64,000 nucleotides of DNA from JAJXZP01 sp963787185 (GTDB lineage Bacteria; Spirochaetota; Spirochaetia; Treponematales; Rectinemataceae), in contig CAWBCC010000011.1 in the NCBI GenBank assembly GCA_963787185.1, forward strand, positions 1 to 64,000, written 5' to 3'. This document shows positions 53,001 to 61,640 of the stretch, one piece after another. The translations under genes were made by a program, and so were the position numbers. Position 1 is the first letter of the stretch. Each line of letters begins with the position of its first letter. The notes beneath the pieces are model-generated. The model ran no database searches and was not told the DNA's origin. It saw nothing but the letters and a program-made list of their open reading frames with translations.

Positions 53001-53479
53001 CCCGAGATGCCGAACTGAAGCACCGGGATGGAGGAGGGATTGAAGGTCTGCACGATGGGCGAGTTGACTCCCTGAGGGAGCCTCTGCAAAGCCGCGGAGA
53101 CCAGAGAGGCGACTTGGTTCGCGTCGCTCGCCTGATCCGTGGACATGTCGAAGCTCATCAGAACCTGACTCATTCCCGTGGAGCTGGTGGAGTTGATGTC
53201 CGTGATCCCGTTCAACGTGGAGACCGCGTCCTCGATCTCCTGCGTGACCTGCTGATCGATCACGCTCGGAGAAGCGCCCGGATAGGCCGTCGTGACGACC
53301 ACGAAGGGAAAATTGATGGAAGGGAACTGGTCCACTCCCAGGTTGATGACCGAAATCAGGCCGAAGGCGAAAATCGCCAGGAAGAGGCCGATGGCCAATA
53401 CATAGCGCGAGACCGAGAATCGGACCACCGGATTGATTTTGTTGAATATTTCGGTTTGGAGATCGCGGGTCGTCTTCAT
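50093..53479 (-). CDS. RND-family multidrug efflux transporter (HAE-1 type), enlarged
   Basis: This 1128-aa inner-membrane proton antiporter exports drugs or lipids through a TolC channel. TM1 is seen at VLAIGLFLAIFAFGLISVI, the porter repeats follow, and TM4 holds the acidic proton-relay motif VDDSIVVAENVERYR. The protein is about 80-100 residues longer than AcrB. The extra part falls between the two halves (about residues 498-605) and has hydrophobic stretches (AAGIVVGIAALVALIATKHF, FLPALLFYPFLLGPL). The start overlaps the adaptor stop in ATGA. It is the last gene of a marR-tolC-adaptor-RND operon. Confidence 0.93.
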   Translation of the reverse strand: MKTTRDLQTEIFNKINPVVRFSVSRYVLAIGLFLAIFAFGLISVINLGVDQFPSINFPFVVVTTAYPGASPSVIDQQVTQEIEDAVSTLNGITDINSTSSTGMSQVLMSFDMSTDQASDANQVASLVSAALQRLPQGVNSPIVQTFNPSSIPVLQFGISGSRASLEEVSLYVTNELTPLLQRIPGVANVQVDGGPSRQFQVLLNPDRLQSFDLTPQQVVAAVTGSAINQPIGTINSHDNVLTFATQNVPADTQSVADTLVDPARNTRVSDIAVVRDLPVSTDYARVNGRPVVLVSIQQTTSANAVAVVRNVKELLHDTKLPAGYEISFSNDTTAPVQASLISTYREILVTAIVVALIILLFLGKLNTALSVIIAVPIALSAAPVLFNLAGFTLNLVSMLAMIVAIGVVVDDSIVVAENVERYRLMGFGQREAVLKGASEIFSAVVAATLSLLSVLIPVSFIGGIIGQFMRQFALGLAAAVAFSLLEAVLFLTVRLAYTPESTRTLDWSDLRRSLGELAESMRWGLRAWRKAAGIVVGIAALVALIATKHFVFLPALLFYPFLLGPLQYVGRLSVSFFQALTTMLHGWTEAGLEWVRDKYAKSLVGMLDRSVLVLVGTAVALALIVALVLPKITFSFAPQSDNGSITINVSMHNGTTLAANNEMTGKLESYLLHQPAVSTVQTIVGSVGIFTVGVNRPENTTMTVQLVPLALRAGVYDLMDKYRKAMGDILFGGDPSATLSLSAGGGPPGSNSTITLNLLSSNQDLLQARSTKILQFIQNHAFVTGATSSLSDVTIERDFVPSESKMGGTGINPGTVAGLLQTYASGTHAGDVQTGGQSYPIMVQIDPTFLSNGQSLLNLPIYSPTRHSRLQVGQLGSLVVRQSPISVLRYNRLYTATLSINLTKNAPPALSFQNTLTDELTRRGLLDSGVTLGSGGVFGASTLAREVSRSGTIAFLLAVFLAYLVMAAQFNSWRYPVYLLMPVPLAIVGALVFVVLLGGGLDIFGLLGVLLLIGLSAKNAILYLDFVVERVGKMPLKEALIESARLRFRPIVMTTLTILVIAGPLVFGRGEGSEFGQRLGVVMFGGIFTSAILTFFVVPAAFYLFERKRIEKAAEEVPIPENAATETL

Positions 53480-54744
53480 TGGCCGCCGCCCGCCGCGGCG
53501 AGGTTCGTCGCCTTCACCGCCGACCCGTCGAGAAGACCGGGCGGGGGATTCACCGCGACGAGGCTGCCGGCGTCCACGCCGGTCACCGCCACGCTCGAGC
53601 CGCTTTCCGCCAGAATCGTGATGGGGCGCACGAGCGCCTTGCCGCCCTCGACGACGTACACGAAGTTCTTGTCTTCGTTTGTCTGCAGGGCTCCCGTCGG
53701 AATGAGCGCCCCGCGCGCGAGGGTCGGAGAGTAGCTCACGGTGCCGACCGCGCCGAAGGCAAGCGGCAGCGAATCCGGAACGGCCGCCACGATGTGGACG
53801 ACGCCGTCGAGAGGCACTCCCGGAGACTGTCTCACCTTGAGGGCATAGTCGCTTCCGTTCAGGGCGAAGGTGACGGGGGCGCCCACGGGCAGACCCGCCG
53901 CGTCCGCGGGCGGCACGTCGAAGTCGACTTCCCGCTCGCTGCTGGCGATGATGAAAGCGGCCGCGTTCTGACTGACCAGCTCGCCGGGCATGACGTTCAC
54001 CGCGACGAGCCGCCCCGCGTACGGTGCCGTGATGGCCGCATAGCGGAGATTGAGCTCGGCCTGCTGGAGAGCGAACTGGGCCTGCTCGACGGCGAGCTTG
54101 TACTGGGCGATATTCTGGACATCGGCCTTCTGGTTCTGGTCGAGAGCGGTCCTGGCGGCTTCGAGGTTCGCCTGCGCCGTATCGAGATCGCTCTTCGCCC
54201 GGTCGACGTCGGCACTGGTCGCCCCTTCGAGTTTGAAGAGCGCCTTGCGTGCGTCGTAATTGCTCTGCGCGGCCGAGAGCGTGGACTCCGCCGCACGGAC
54301 TTGAAGATCGAGCCGCGGGTTTGCCTGTTTCGTCGTGTCCTGTCCCGTAGACAGGATGATTCGGGCATTCTCCAGGGAGGCCTGGGCGATCTTCACGGAG
54401 AGCTTGAGCTGACTGTCGTCGAGCTGTATGACCGTGGCGCCTTCGTCGACCCAGTCGCCCGGCTTTCGCAGCACCTGCGCGACGACGCCGCTCAGCTGAC
54501 CCACGACCTGGCTCTGCATGACGGGCTTTACGGTTCCCGATGTGTTGTGCTCCACCACCAGGGCGCCGAATGTCACAGGTGTCACCTGCAGGTCGATTTC
54601 GGCCACCCCCGGCCCCGCGGCTTGGGGAACCACGGTCCGGGCCTGGGCCCCCTTGGGCTGCGGAGCGCAGCCCAAGGCCGTGACGGAAAGGGCCAGGACG
54701 GATATGAATAAGCCATTGCCGAGCGACCTCAAAGGTTTTCTCAT
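53476..54744 (-). CDS. RND efflux periplasmic adaptor, lipoprotein
   Basis: This 422-aa membrane-fusion protein has a lipoprotein signal (LALSVTALGCAPQ, lipid on the Cys of LGC). A split biotinyl/lipoyl domain (SGTVKPVMQSQVVGQLSG and ITAPYAGRLVAVNV) encloses a long alpha-helical hairpin (about 150-215). Beta-barrel and membrane-proximal domains follow. It bridges the RND pump and the TolC-like channel. It overlaps the pump gene by 4 bp and follows the tolC-like gene by 12 bp. Confidence 0.93.
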   Translation of the reverse strand: MRKPLRSLGNGLFISVLALSVTALGCAPQPKGAQARTVVPQAAGPGVAEIDLQVTPVTFGALVVEHNTSGTVKPVMQSQVVGQLSGVVAQVLRKPGDWVDEGATVIQLDDSQLKLSVKIAQASLENARIILSTGQDTTKQANPRLDLQVRAAESTLSAAQSNYDARKALFKLEGATSADVDRAKSDLDTAQANLEAARTALDQNQKADVQNIAQYKLAVEQAQFALQQAELNLRYAAITAPYAGRLVAVNVMPGELVSQNAAAFIIASSEREVDFDVPPADAAGLPVGAPVTFALNGSDYALKVRQSPGVPLDGVVHIVAAVPDSLPLAFGAVGTVSYSPTLARGALIPTGALQTNEDKNFVYVVEGGKALVRPITILAESGSSVAVTGVDAGSLVAVNPPPGLLDGSAVKATNLAAAGGGQ

Positions 54745-54756
54745 GAGAGTATTCTC

Positions 54757-56205
54757 CTAATATCCCATGGCGTTGCGCAATTGAAGAATCGCGAGCTGGG
54801 CGTCCCTCTGCGCGAGCACCAGGGCGGATTGGGCATTCGCCGAATCGACGGAGGCATCCATCAAGTCCTGATTCGTCGCGGCCGCATACTGGGCCTCCGT
54901 CTGCTTGAGCTTGAACTTGAGGTCGTACTTTTCGGCCGTGAGTCTCGCCAACTGCAGCCGCTGCAGGCTGACTTGCACCATCTCGTAGGCTTCCTCGACG
55001 TCCGTCGCGATGTTCGCGCGAAGCTGATCCTCCTGGATGCCGTAGGTCTCGTTCTGGACGCGGTTGGCTTCGAGTTGATGGGCCGCGGCACCCGCATCCA
55101 GAATGGGCATCCCGAGCTTCAGACCCAAGGTGCCCTGGCCCGCGGTGTTCTGCATCTGCCAGTCCTGGATGATATTCAGAGTGCCGTTCACGCTCACGGT
55201 GGGCATCGTCTGTCCCCTGATCAGATCGCGATCGATCGCGGAAGATTCGCGATTCAGTTCGATCTGCCGAATGTCCGTCCTTTTCTGCAGCGCCAGGGCG
55301 ATGGCCTCCTCCAGGCTGCCCGCCGGAACCTGCGGATCATCCTGTTCGGCGACGGAGAAATCCCTGTCGCGCGGCCAGCCGATGAGCTGTGCCAATCTTA
55401 CGCGCGCTATGTGCAGGTCGTTCTCCGCGCTCTGGAGGTCGATCTGCGCGCTCTGAGCGTTGATCTGAGCGGTGCGGAGGTCGATCGCCGTCGCCTGCTT
55501 GAGAGCCTTGACGGCGGAGATCTGCGCCAGCAGAGCCTCCTGCTGTTCGAAGATTTCTTTTTTCACCGACAGATCTCTCTGGGCTCCGAGCATGACGAAG
55601 TAGGCCTGCGTCACCGCGGACACGATCTTCAGTCTGCCGGAGTCGGCGGAAAGCTCCATGCCGCGAAGAGCCAGGAGACTTTTCTCTATGGTCGCCTTGC
55701 CCGTCCCGCCGGGGTACCCGTTCCAGAGAACCTGATTCACGCTCACTCCGAAATTGCCGGTCGGTCCCGCCGAAAACGCGGATGATCCGGGGGAAAAGAA
55801 CGAGGACAACTGGGAAAAATCTGTCAGGAGGGGGTTGGCGGGCACATAGGGTGTGGCATTGATCCCGATGCTGGTCATGGGCGAAGCGAGCGACAGCCCC
55901 ACCTGGGGCGTCTGGCTGAATCCGGAGGCGAGAGAGTTTTCGCTCAGGAGTATGTCGTCGCCGAAGCCGTAGGTCGCGTTTTCCCCCACCGACCCGGAGA
56001 GCGCGAATGAGTCTTGCGATATGCTCAGGCGGTACTGCTCCCGCGCAATGTCGAGATTCTGCCGCAGTATCCTGCTGTCGGCCCCCTGCGCGAGGGTCGC
56101 ATCGGTGGCCTGGGCCAGAGTCAAGGCCGAAGGCTTCTCCTGTGCCGAGGCGGCGGCGAGAGGGATGAGCGCGGCGGCCAGACAGATCGCGAGCGGCATT
56201 TTCAT
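54757..56205 (-). CDS. TolC-like outer-membrane efflux channel
   Basis: This 482-aa outer-membrane efflux protein has two OEP repeats of long coiled-coil helices (for example ALKQATAIDLRTAQINAQSAQIDLQSAENDL and QLRANIATDVEEAYEMVQVSLQRLQLARL). The signal peptide is MKMPLAICLAAALIPLAAASA. I chose the ATG at 56205 because of the GGGGACAGGG upstream and the signal start. It forms the exit duct for the adjacent RND pump. Confidence 0.9.
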   Translation of the reverse strand: MKMPLAICLAAALIPLAAASAQEKPSALTLAQATDATLAQGADSRILRQNLDIAREQYRLSISQDSFALSGSVGENATYGFGDDILLSENSLASGFSQTPQVGLSLASPMTSIGINATPYVPANPLLTDFSQLSSFFSPGSSAFSAGPTGNFGVSVNQVLWNGYPGGTGKATIEKSLLALRGMELSADSGRLKIVSAVTQAYFVMLGAQRDLSVKKEIFEQQEALLAQISAVKALKQATAIDLRTAQINAQSAQIDLQSAENDLHIARVRLAQLIGWPRDRDFSVAEQDDPQVPAGSLEEAIALALQKRTDIRQIELNRESSAIDRDLIRGQTMPTVSVNGTLNIIQDWQMQNTAGQGTLGLKLGMPILDAGAAAHQLEANRVQNETYGIQEDQLRANIATDVEEAYEMVQVSLQRLQLARLTAEKYDLKFKLKQTEAQYAAATNQDLMDASVDSANAQSALVLAQRDAQLAILQLRNAMGY

Positions 56206-56254
56206 GCCCTGTCCCCGGTAATCGCGGGCACGAACCCCACCGGAACCCGTGTTT

Positions 56255-56716
56255 TTATTTTCCTTTACGGGCACTCAGTTCTTCCTTTAAATATTCTTTG
56301 AGCTTCCTGACCATTCTCAGGGAAGCCGCCCGGTCGCTTTCGGACACGTGTTCGAAAAACCTTCGCATCATCGCCTGGATTTTTGCGTCGAGGGTGGAGA
56401 GCGCAGCCTCTCCGCGCGGGGTGAGGGCGAGCAGGATGACTCTTCGATCATTGTCGTCGAACTTCCTTTCCACCAGGCCGAGATGGATCAACCTGTCGAC
56501 GATGCCCGTCGCGGCCGCGGGAGTCAGGAATCGCATCGCGGCGAGGTCGGACATTCTGCACATCTGGTCTTGCTCCTTGAGGGTCTTCAGCGTCATTGCC
56601 TGCTGGACCGTGATGCCCTCCGGGCTCAAGATGTTTTCCACATTGCGGACAAAGAGCGCATTTATCTCGTTCTGCGCGTTGAAAAAATCCTGGTAGTCTG
56701 CCTTGCCCTCAGCCAT
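56255..56716 (-). CDS. MarR-family regulator of the RND efflux operon
   Basis: This 153-aa winged-helix regulator has a helix-turn-helix around residues 55-90 (CRMSDLAAMRFLTPAAATGIVDRLIHLGL) and a wing with FDDNDRRVILLALT. I chose the ATG at 56716 because of the GGGAGAGG site; an ATG seven codons earlier is possible. It heads the efflux operon (gap of 49 bp to the tolC-like gene) and probably represses it from the palindrome at 56791-56808. Confidence 0.88.
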   Translation of the reverse strand: MAEGKADYQDFFNAQNEINALFVRNVENILSPEGITVQQAMTLKTLKEQDQMCRMSDLAAMRFLTPAAATGIVDRLIHLGLVERKFDDNDRRVILLALTPRGEAALSTLDAKIQAMMRRFFEHVSESDRAASLRMVRKLKEYLKEELSARKGK

Positions 56717-56778
56717 TGCCTCTCCCGAAACGCCCACCCATCGATCGACGCACTTGATTCATATCGTTCAACCACACG

Positions 56779-56808
56779 AATATACGCATGGTTGATTATA
56801 TAGTCAAC
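56779..56808 (-). promoter_or_regulatory. Promoter and MarR operator of the efflux operon
   Basis: On the minus strand a -35 TTGACT (56807-56802), 17-bp spacer and -10 TATATT (56784-56779) lie about 65 bp before the marR start. GTTGATTATATAGTCAAC (56791-56808) is an 18-bp palindrome matching itself at 16 positions. It covers the -35 and half the spacer, the usual place for an autorepressing MarR protein. Confidence 0.7.
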
Positions 56809-56991
56809 GGACTATCTGCCGGACGTATATAAAGCGAACCGATTGGATCTCGCCGGGAGCCGGAATGGTTCCCGAACCCGCGGCGTCCGAGCCCGTCCTC
56901 GGGCCCCGGATCCGGCGAATGTATGAAAAGTTTCTTACAACAGCGCGAGAGATATTTCCAAGCAGAAAGATTTCGATATGATGCGCGCCAT

Positions 56992-58455
56992 ATGCCTAGA
57001 CCGAGGCTTCGTCGTGGATACCTGCTCGCGTTCGTCATCTCCGCCGCCCTCGCGCAGGCGGAACCGCAGACCGCCGCGGCAGCAGCGCCGTCCGCGGCTG
57101 CCGATATCGCACAACCTGCCGAGAATCCGTCCCCCGATCATCCGCGCTACGGCATCGCGCTCGCCGAGATACTGGGCGTCAACGTCGTGGTCAACTCGTT
57201 CGACCGCTTCATCGACGAGCCCTTCTTTCCGATGAAGGGAGAGAACGGGTGGGCGAACTCCACATTGCAGTCCTCGTGGGCCAATCTCGCGGGGCCCTGG
57301 CATTTCGATCAGGATCCCTGGCTGGTCAACGAAATCGGCCACCCGATCCAGGGCCTGTTCTACTTCACGGCGGCCCGTTCCAACGGTCTCGACTTCTGGG
57401 AATCGGCGCTGGGGACCGCAATCGGAAGCTTTACGTGGAAGCTCTTCGGCGAGGTCGACGATTCCAACATCAACGATCTCGTGACGACGACCATGGGCGG
57501 CGTGGCCCTGGGCGAGATGGTCCACAGGTTGTACGTCGAGGCGGAGAGGGACGGCTCCTGGGCCCGCTTCTTCGCGAGTCCCATGGACGCGGCCAATGAT
57601 GCGGTCTTCGGCGAGAGGAGCCGGGAGGATGGGCCGTCCGGATTCCCGGACCTTTCGCTGTCGTTCCAGGCGGGTTTCGTGGCTCCCTTCCTGGAACCGG
57701 ACGCCGCCCGGACTGCGGCTCAGGGCGTATCCCCCGGCTTCGGCGGGCTCACGGACGAGCTGGGCGAGGAAGTCAGCTACGGCGATCCCTTCGGTGCGTG
57801 TTCCTCACCCTACGACTACTTCGAGCAGCGGCTCGATCTGGAGCTGTCTCCCTCTTTCTGGGGGATCGCTTTCTTTTCGAGCGGTACCCTCTATACCATT
57901 CCCCTCGTGGATACCGGGCGCGACGAGCTCTCGCTCGCCTCCTGCCTCCACTACGATTTCATCGACAACTCGTTCGTCGAGCTGGAGGCCAACGCCGTGG
58001 GCCTTAGCCTTTTCGGCAGGCGGATCTACTCCAACGGCTTCCGATTCTCCGGCGAGCTGCACCTCGACGCAATCGTGCTGGGCACGAACGAGAACGCCTA
58101 CCTGCGCGAGATAGACGGCGTGCAGAGCCTGGACGAGGAAGGTCGGGATTACGATTGGGGTTTCGGCGAGGGGGCCAAGATCCATCTCGACGTTTCGCAA
58201 CCGCGCTTCGGGCGGCTCAGTCTGGACTACGCGGTCTACGGCATGAACCCCGTTCCGGGCACCGCCGATTCCCTCGCCCCCCTCGACTACGCGATCGTCG
58301 GCGTGCTCACCCTCGCCTACGAGCACATGGTCTCGGCCCACGTTTCCGTCGGCTCGGCCTATGCGCTCTACCATAAAAACGCCTTCTACGACTCGCTGCC
58401 GGAGATCCAGGAATACGCCCAGGCGGTCACGTTCTACGTCAGACTGAGCTCGTAG
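56992..58455 (+). CDS. DUF3943-type outer-membrane protein
   Basis: This protein of about 487 aa has a signal peptide (RGYLLAFVISAALAQA), a conserved central block (NEIGHPIQGLFYFTAARSNG, FWESALGTAIGSFTWKLFGE, INDLVTTTMGGVALGEMVHRL) and a C-terminal part with alternating strands ending in an aromatic/hydrophobic pattern, consistent with an outer-membrane barrel. The block matches the DUF3943 family; its function is unknown. The start is uncertain: the ATG at 56992 gives the best signal peptide but lacks a clear ribosome site, and an ATG at 56923 is in frame. Confidence 0.75.
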   Translation: MPRPRLRRGYLLAFVISAALAQAEPQTAAAAAPSAAADIAQPAENPSPDHPRYGIALAEILGVNVVVNSFDRFIDEPFFPMKGENGWANSTLQSSWANLAGPWHFDQDPWLVNEIGHPIQGLFYFTAARSNGLDFWESALGTAIGSFTWKLFGEVDDSNINDLVTTTMGGVALGEMVHRLYVEAERDGSWARFFASPMDAANDAVFGERSREDGPSGFPDLSLSFQAGFVAPFLEPDAARTAAQGVSPGFGGLTDELGEEVSYGDPFGACSSPYDYFEQRLDLELSPSFWGIAFFSSGTLYTIPLVDTGRDELSLASCLHYDFIDNSFVELEANAVGLSLFGRRIYSNGFRFSGELHLDAIVLGTNENAYLREIDGVQSLDEEGRDYDWGFGEGAKIHLDVSQPRFGRLSLDYAVYGMNPVPGTADSLAPLDYAIVGVLTLAYEHMVSAHVSVGSAYALYHKNAFYDSLPEIQEYAQAVTFYVRLSS

Positions 58456-58712
58456 GATCGACCGCTTTTCGATCAACGCGTCGATCGCGGACGCGTCATG
58501 CTTCCGAGAAAGGATGAAGTTTCCATTACAAAACCATGAAGGTATACCCGCAGGGTATCGGCCTTCGAAATCGGCCCGCGCAACAGACTTTTTATGTATT
58601 TGTAAGAACTAATCGGGAACGCTCTCTATATACTAATACCTGCGACGGTAAGGCGACACGCGATGCGCGTCGCCGAATAGAAGAAGGCAGTCGCGTATCG
58701 AGAAGGAGCCGC

Positions 58713-60005
58713 ATGGGCGTGAAGATCGCAGTCGTCGGGCTGGGGTACGTGGGACTTCCTCTGGCCATTCAGTTCGCTCGTGCCGGCATTACGGTGCTGG
58801 GCCTGGACATAGACGCCCAAAAAGTCGAGGCATTGAATCGGGGATGCAGCTATATTCATCACATCCCTTCCGAGTCCCTGCGGGAGCTCGTTTCCTCGGG
58901 GGCGTTGCGCGCGTCCACCGACTTCAGTCCGATCGAAGAGACGAGGGCCGTCATCATCTGCGTGCCGACTCCTCTCAATCTCAACCGGGAACCCGATATC
59001 TCATTCATCCTCGACACGGGAAAGACGATTTCCCGCCATTTGCAGCGGGACACTCTGGTCGTTCTCGAATCCACAACCTATCCGGGGACCACCGAGGGTG
59101 AGCTTCGCAAGGTGCTCGAAGCCGGTTCCGGCCTGGAGGCGGGCAAGGATTTCCATCTGGCATTCTCTCCCGAGAGGGAGGATCCCGGCAATCCCGACGG
59201 CAAGCTCGAAGCCATTCCCAAAGTGATGGGAGGATACACGCCCCGATGCCTCGAGAGAGCGATGTCGCTCTATTCCGCGATCATAAAAAGGCTGGTCCCC
59301 GTCTCTTCGTGCCGGGTGGCCGAAGCGGCTAAACTGCTCGAGAATATTTTCCGCAGCGTGAATATCGCCTTGGTGAACGAACTCAAAGTGGTTTATGCCG
59401 CCATGGGCATCGACATTTGGGAAGTGATCGAGGCCGCGTCCACCAAGCCGTTTGGATTCATGCCCTTCTACCCGGGACCGGGGCTGGGAGGCCACTGCAT
59501 ACCCATCGACCCTTTCTATCTCACATGGAAGGCCCGGGAATACGGACAGAATACCCGGTTCATCGAGCTCGCGGGGGAAGTGAATACATCCATGCCCGAT
59601 TACGTCCTGCACAGGGTGAGCGACGCGCTGAACGATCGATGCAAATCGATCAACGGCAGCAGGATTCTCGTCGTCGGACTCGCCTACAAGCCCGACGTCG
59701 ACGACGAACGGGAGTCGCCGAGCTACGAGCTGATGGACCTGCTCGAGGGACGGGGCGCACAGGTGGCATACTATGACCCGTATATACCGGTCGTGAGGCC
59801 CACGCGCCAGCACGCTCGCTGGACGGGATCGGAATCGGTCTCCTGGAATCGGGAAACGATCGAAAGCTTCGACCTGGTGCTCGTCGCCACTCGTCACGGC
59901 TGTATCGACTTCCGCGAATTGGCGGAGTGGTCCTGCTGCGTCGTCGACACGCGAAATGCCTTGAAGGGCATCGCGATGGCCCCCGGAAAGTTGTGGAAGG
60001 CCTGA
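58713..60005 (+). CDS. UDP-N-acetylhexosamine/UDP-glucose dehydrogenase (WbpA-like)
   Basis: This 430-aa NAD-dependent enzyme oxidises C6 of a UDP-sugar to a uronic acid. It has the NAD motif VVGLGYVGLPLAIQFA, STTYPGTTEGEL, AFSPEREDPGNP, the helix with AAKLLENIFRSVNIALVNEL and the catalytic cysteine in GPGLGGHCIPIDPFYL. The sequence style is that of UDP-GlcNAc 6-dehydrogenases (WbpA/Ugd2) rather than UDP-Glc enzymes, but this needs a phylogeny. The ATG at 58713 has an AAGGAG site. It precedes the glycosyltransferase gene by 75 bp. Confidence 0.9.
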   Translation: MGVKIAVVGLGYVGLPLAIQFARAGITVLGLDIDAQKVEALNRGCSYIHHIPSESLRELVSSGALRASTDFSPIEETRAVIICVPTPLNLNREPDISFILDTGKTISRHLQRDTLVVLESTTYPGTTEGELRKVLEAGSGLEAGKDFHLAFSPEREDPGNPDGKLEAIPKVMGGYTPRCLERAMSLYSAIIKRLVPVSSCRVAEAAKLLENIFRSVNIALVNELKVVYAAMGIDIWEVIEAASTKPFGFMPFYPGPGLGGHCIPIDPFYLTWKAREYGQNTRFIELAGEVNTSMPDYVLHRVSDALNDRCKSINGSRILVVGLAYKPDVDDERESPSYELMDLLEGRGAQVAYYDPYIPVVRPTRQHARWTGSESVSWNRETIESFDLVLVATRHGCIDFRELAEWSCCVVDTRNALKGIAMAPGKLWKA

Positions 60006-60080
60006 ACGGCGCGGACAGACGTCCGCCCCGCCGTCGAACGGAGTTACATATTTCAAGGCTTCGTTTGCCATGAGGAATCC

Positions 60081-61508
60081 ATGGTGGATATTCGACCTGC
60101 ATCGCTACGGGAAGCCGTGATCGATTCGGCATCGCCTGCGTCGATCAAAGCCCGCGCCCGAATAGGGTCACGAAGAAGTTCGTCGCATGCGCGCGACGAG
60201 ACGCGATCGACCGGCCGACTGTGGGTATGGGCGCTCTACGCGATGATCGCCTGCGGATTGGTCGCGTACGCGTATGCGAATCTGCGCGTGATCAGCGCCA
60301 TGGTGGCGGAAGCCAGGATGGATGCCTGGTCGCGCTTTCTGCTCTACCCCTTCATCGCATGGAGTGCATTCGTCATACTGCTCCTGGGCTTTCGGACGGT
60401 GGTATGGTTTTATTACCGCCCCGTGGGATCCTCGAATTTCGACGATGCTCCCTCCCTGACGGTCATCATTCCGGCCTACAACGAGGGGGCGATGGTCCTC
60501 AAATCCATCGAGTCGGTGCTCACCGCCCATTACCCGCCCGAAAGACTCGAGGTATTGGTCGTGGACGACGGCAGCAGGGACGACACGTGGCTCTACATCC
60601 AGCGCGCCGCCGAGCGCCATCCGGGAAGAGTCACGGCGCTACAATTCAAGAAGAACAGCGGGAAGCGGGCCGCCCTGGCTTTGGGATTCGAAAGGGCCAG
60701 GGGAGAGTTCGTCGTCACATTGGATTCGGACAGCGTGATAGACAGGGAAGCCCTGCTCGAGATAACCGGCCCATTCCGAAATCCCCGCATCGGTGCCGTC
60801 GCGGGAAAAGTATCCGTGTACAACACCGACGAGGGACACATTCCGCGGATGCTCCATGTGCGTTTCGTCCTGACCTTCGACGTGCTTCGCGCCGTGGAGT
60901 CTTCATACGGCACGGTGTACTGCACTCCCGGAGCGCTCAGTGCCTACCGGATCAGCGCCGTTCGAAAAGTCCTGCCGAATTGGATAAACCAGCGCTTCCT
61001 CGGATCGCGCTGCACGTACGGCGAGGATCGCGCCTTGACCAACTATCTCCTCGACGAAGGGTTCGATACCGCGTATCAGGGATCCGCCGTCGTATACACC
61101 GTCGTCCCCACGACCTACTCGAAGCTGTGCCGGATGTTCCTGCGCTGGGACAGGAGCTATGTCCGGGAAGAGATTCGGTTCATGAAGATCGTATGGAAGC
61201 GAAGGCCCCTGGCCCGCCTGATCGCCCTGTGCGACAGGCTCATCACCAATTTGAAGTATCCGATAGGTTACGCGGGCCTCGTCATGCTGGCGATAACGAT
61301 TTTCACGATTCCGTCGGTTCTGGTCCGCTTTATCTTCGGTACGTTCCTGATTTCCGTCTTCAACAGTCTTTATTACCTGCGGAGCGAACGCTCCCTGTCG
61401 GGCTTCATGTACAGTCTGGCATTCTCATATTTCTCGACCTTCGCGATGTGGTGGATCATGCCTTTCGCCTTCTTTACGGTACGGTCCCGGTCCTGGCTGA
61501 CCCGATAG
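60081..61508 (+). CDS. Processive family-2 glycosyltransferase (hyaluronan-synthase-like)
   Basis: This 475-aa membrane glycosyltransferase has two N-terminal helices (about 47-67, 87-108), a GT-A domain with SLTVIIPAYNEG, VVDDGSRDDT, TLDSDSVID (metal DxD) and CTYGEDRALTNYLL (catalytic acidic pair), an RxFLRWDRSY motif like the QxxRW of processive synthases, then three to four C-terminal helices. With the upstream UDP-sugar dehydrogenase it should assemble and extrude a uronic-acid-containing polysaccharide. An ATG preceded by GAGGAAT was chosen. Confidence 0.9.
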   Translation: MVDIRPASLREAVIDSASPASIKARARIGSRRSSSHARDETRSTGRLWVWALYAMIACGLVAYAYANLRVISAMVAEARMDAWSRFLLYPFIAWSAFVILLLGFRTVVWFYYRPVGSSNFDDAPSLTVIIPAYNEGAMVLKSIESVLTAHYPPERLEVLVVDDGSRDDTWLYIQRAAERHPGRVTALQFKKNSGKRAALALGFERARGEFVVTLDSDSVIDREALLEITGPFRNPRIGAVAGKVSVYNTDEGHIPRMLHVRFVLTFDVLRAVESSYGTVYCTPGALSAYRISAVRKVLPNWINQRFLGSRCTYGEDRALTNYLLDEGFDTAYQGSAVVYTVVPTTYSKLCRMFLRWDRSYVREEIRFMKIVWKRRPLARLIALCDRLITNLKYPIGYAGLVMLAITIFTIPSVLVRFIFGTFLISVFNSLYYLRSERSLSGFMYSLAFSYFSTFAMWWIMPFAFFTVRSRSWLTR

Positions 61509-61640
61509 CCGAGGGATGGGGAGCCGAGGCTTTTTCGCGCTTGCGCCCTGCCCGCTATTGGGCTAAGATGCCATTGTCTCGCGAATCGCAAGGAGCGAGA
61601 CCGTGCTCCAGCCCCCCGCAGTCGCAGAAAGGAGGTCGTC

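Noticed and set aside
50879..53734. A 951-codon open frame on the plus strand opposite the RND pump
   Set aside because: It is the antisense shadow of a well-conserved pump gene in GC-rich DNA; its product is Arg/Glu/His-rich with no recognisable domain.
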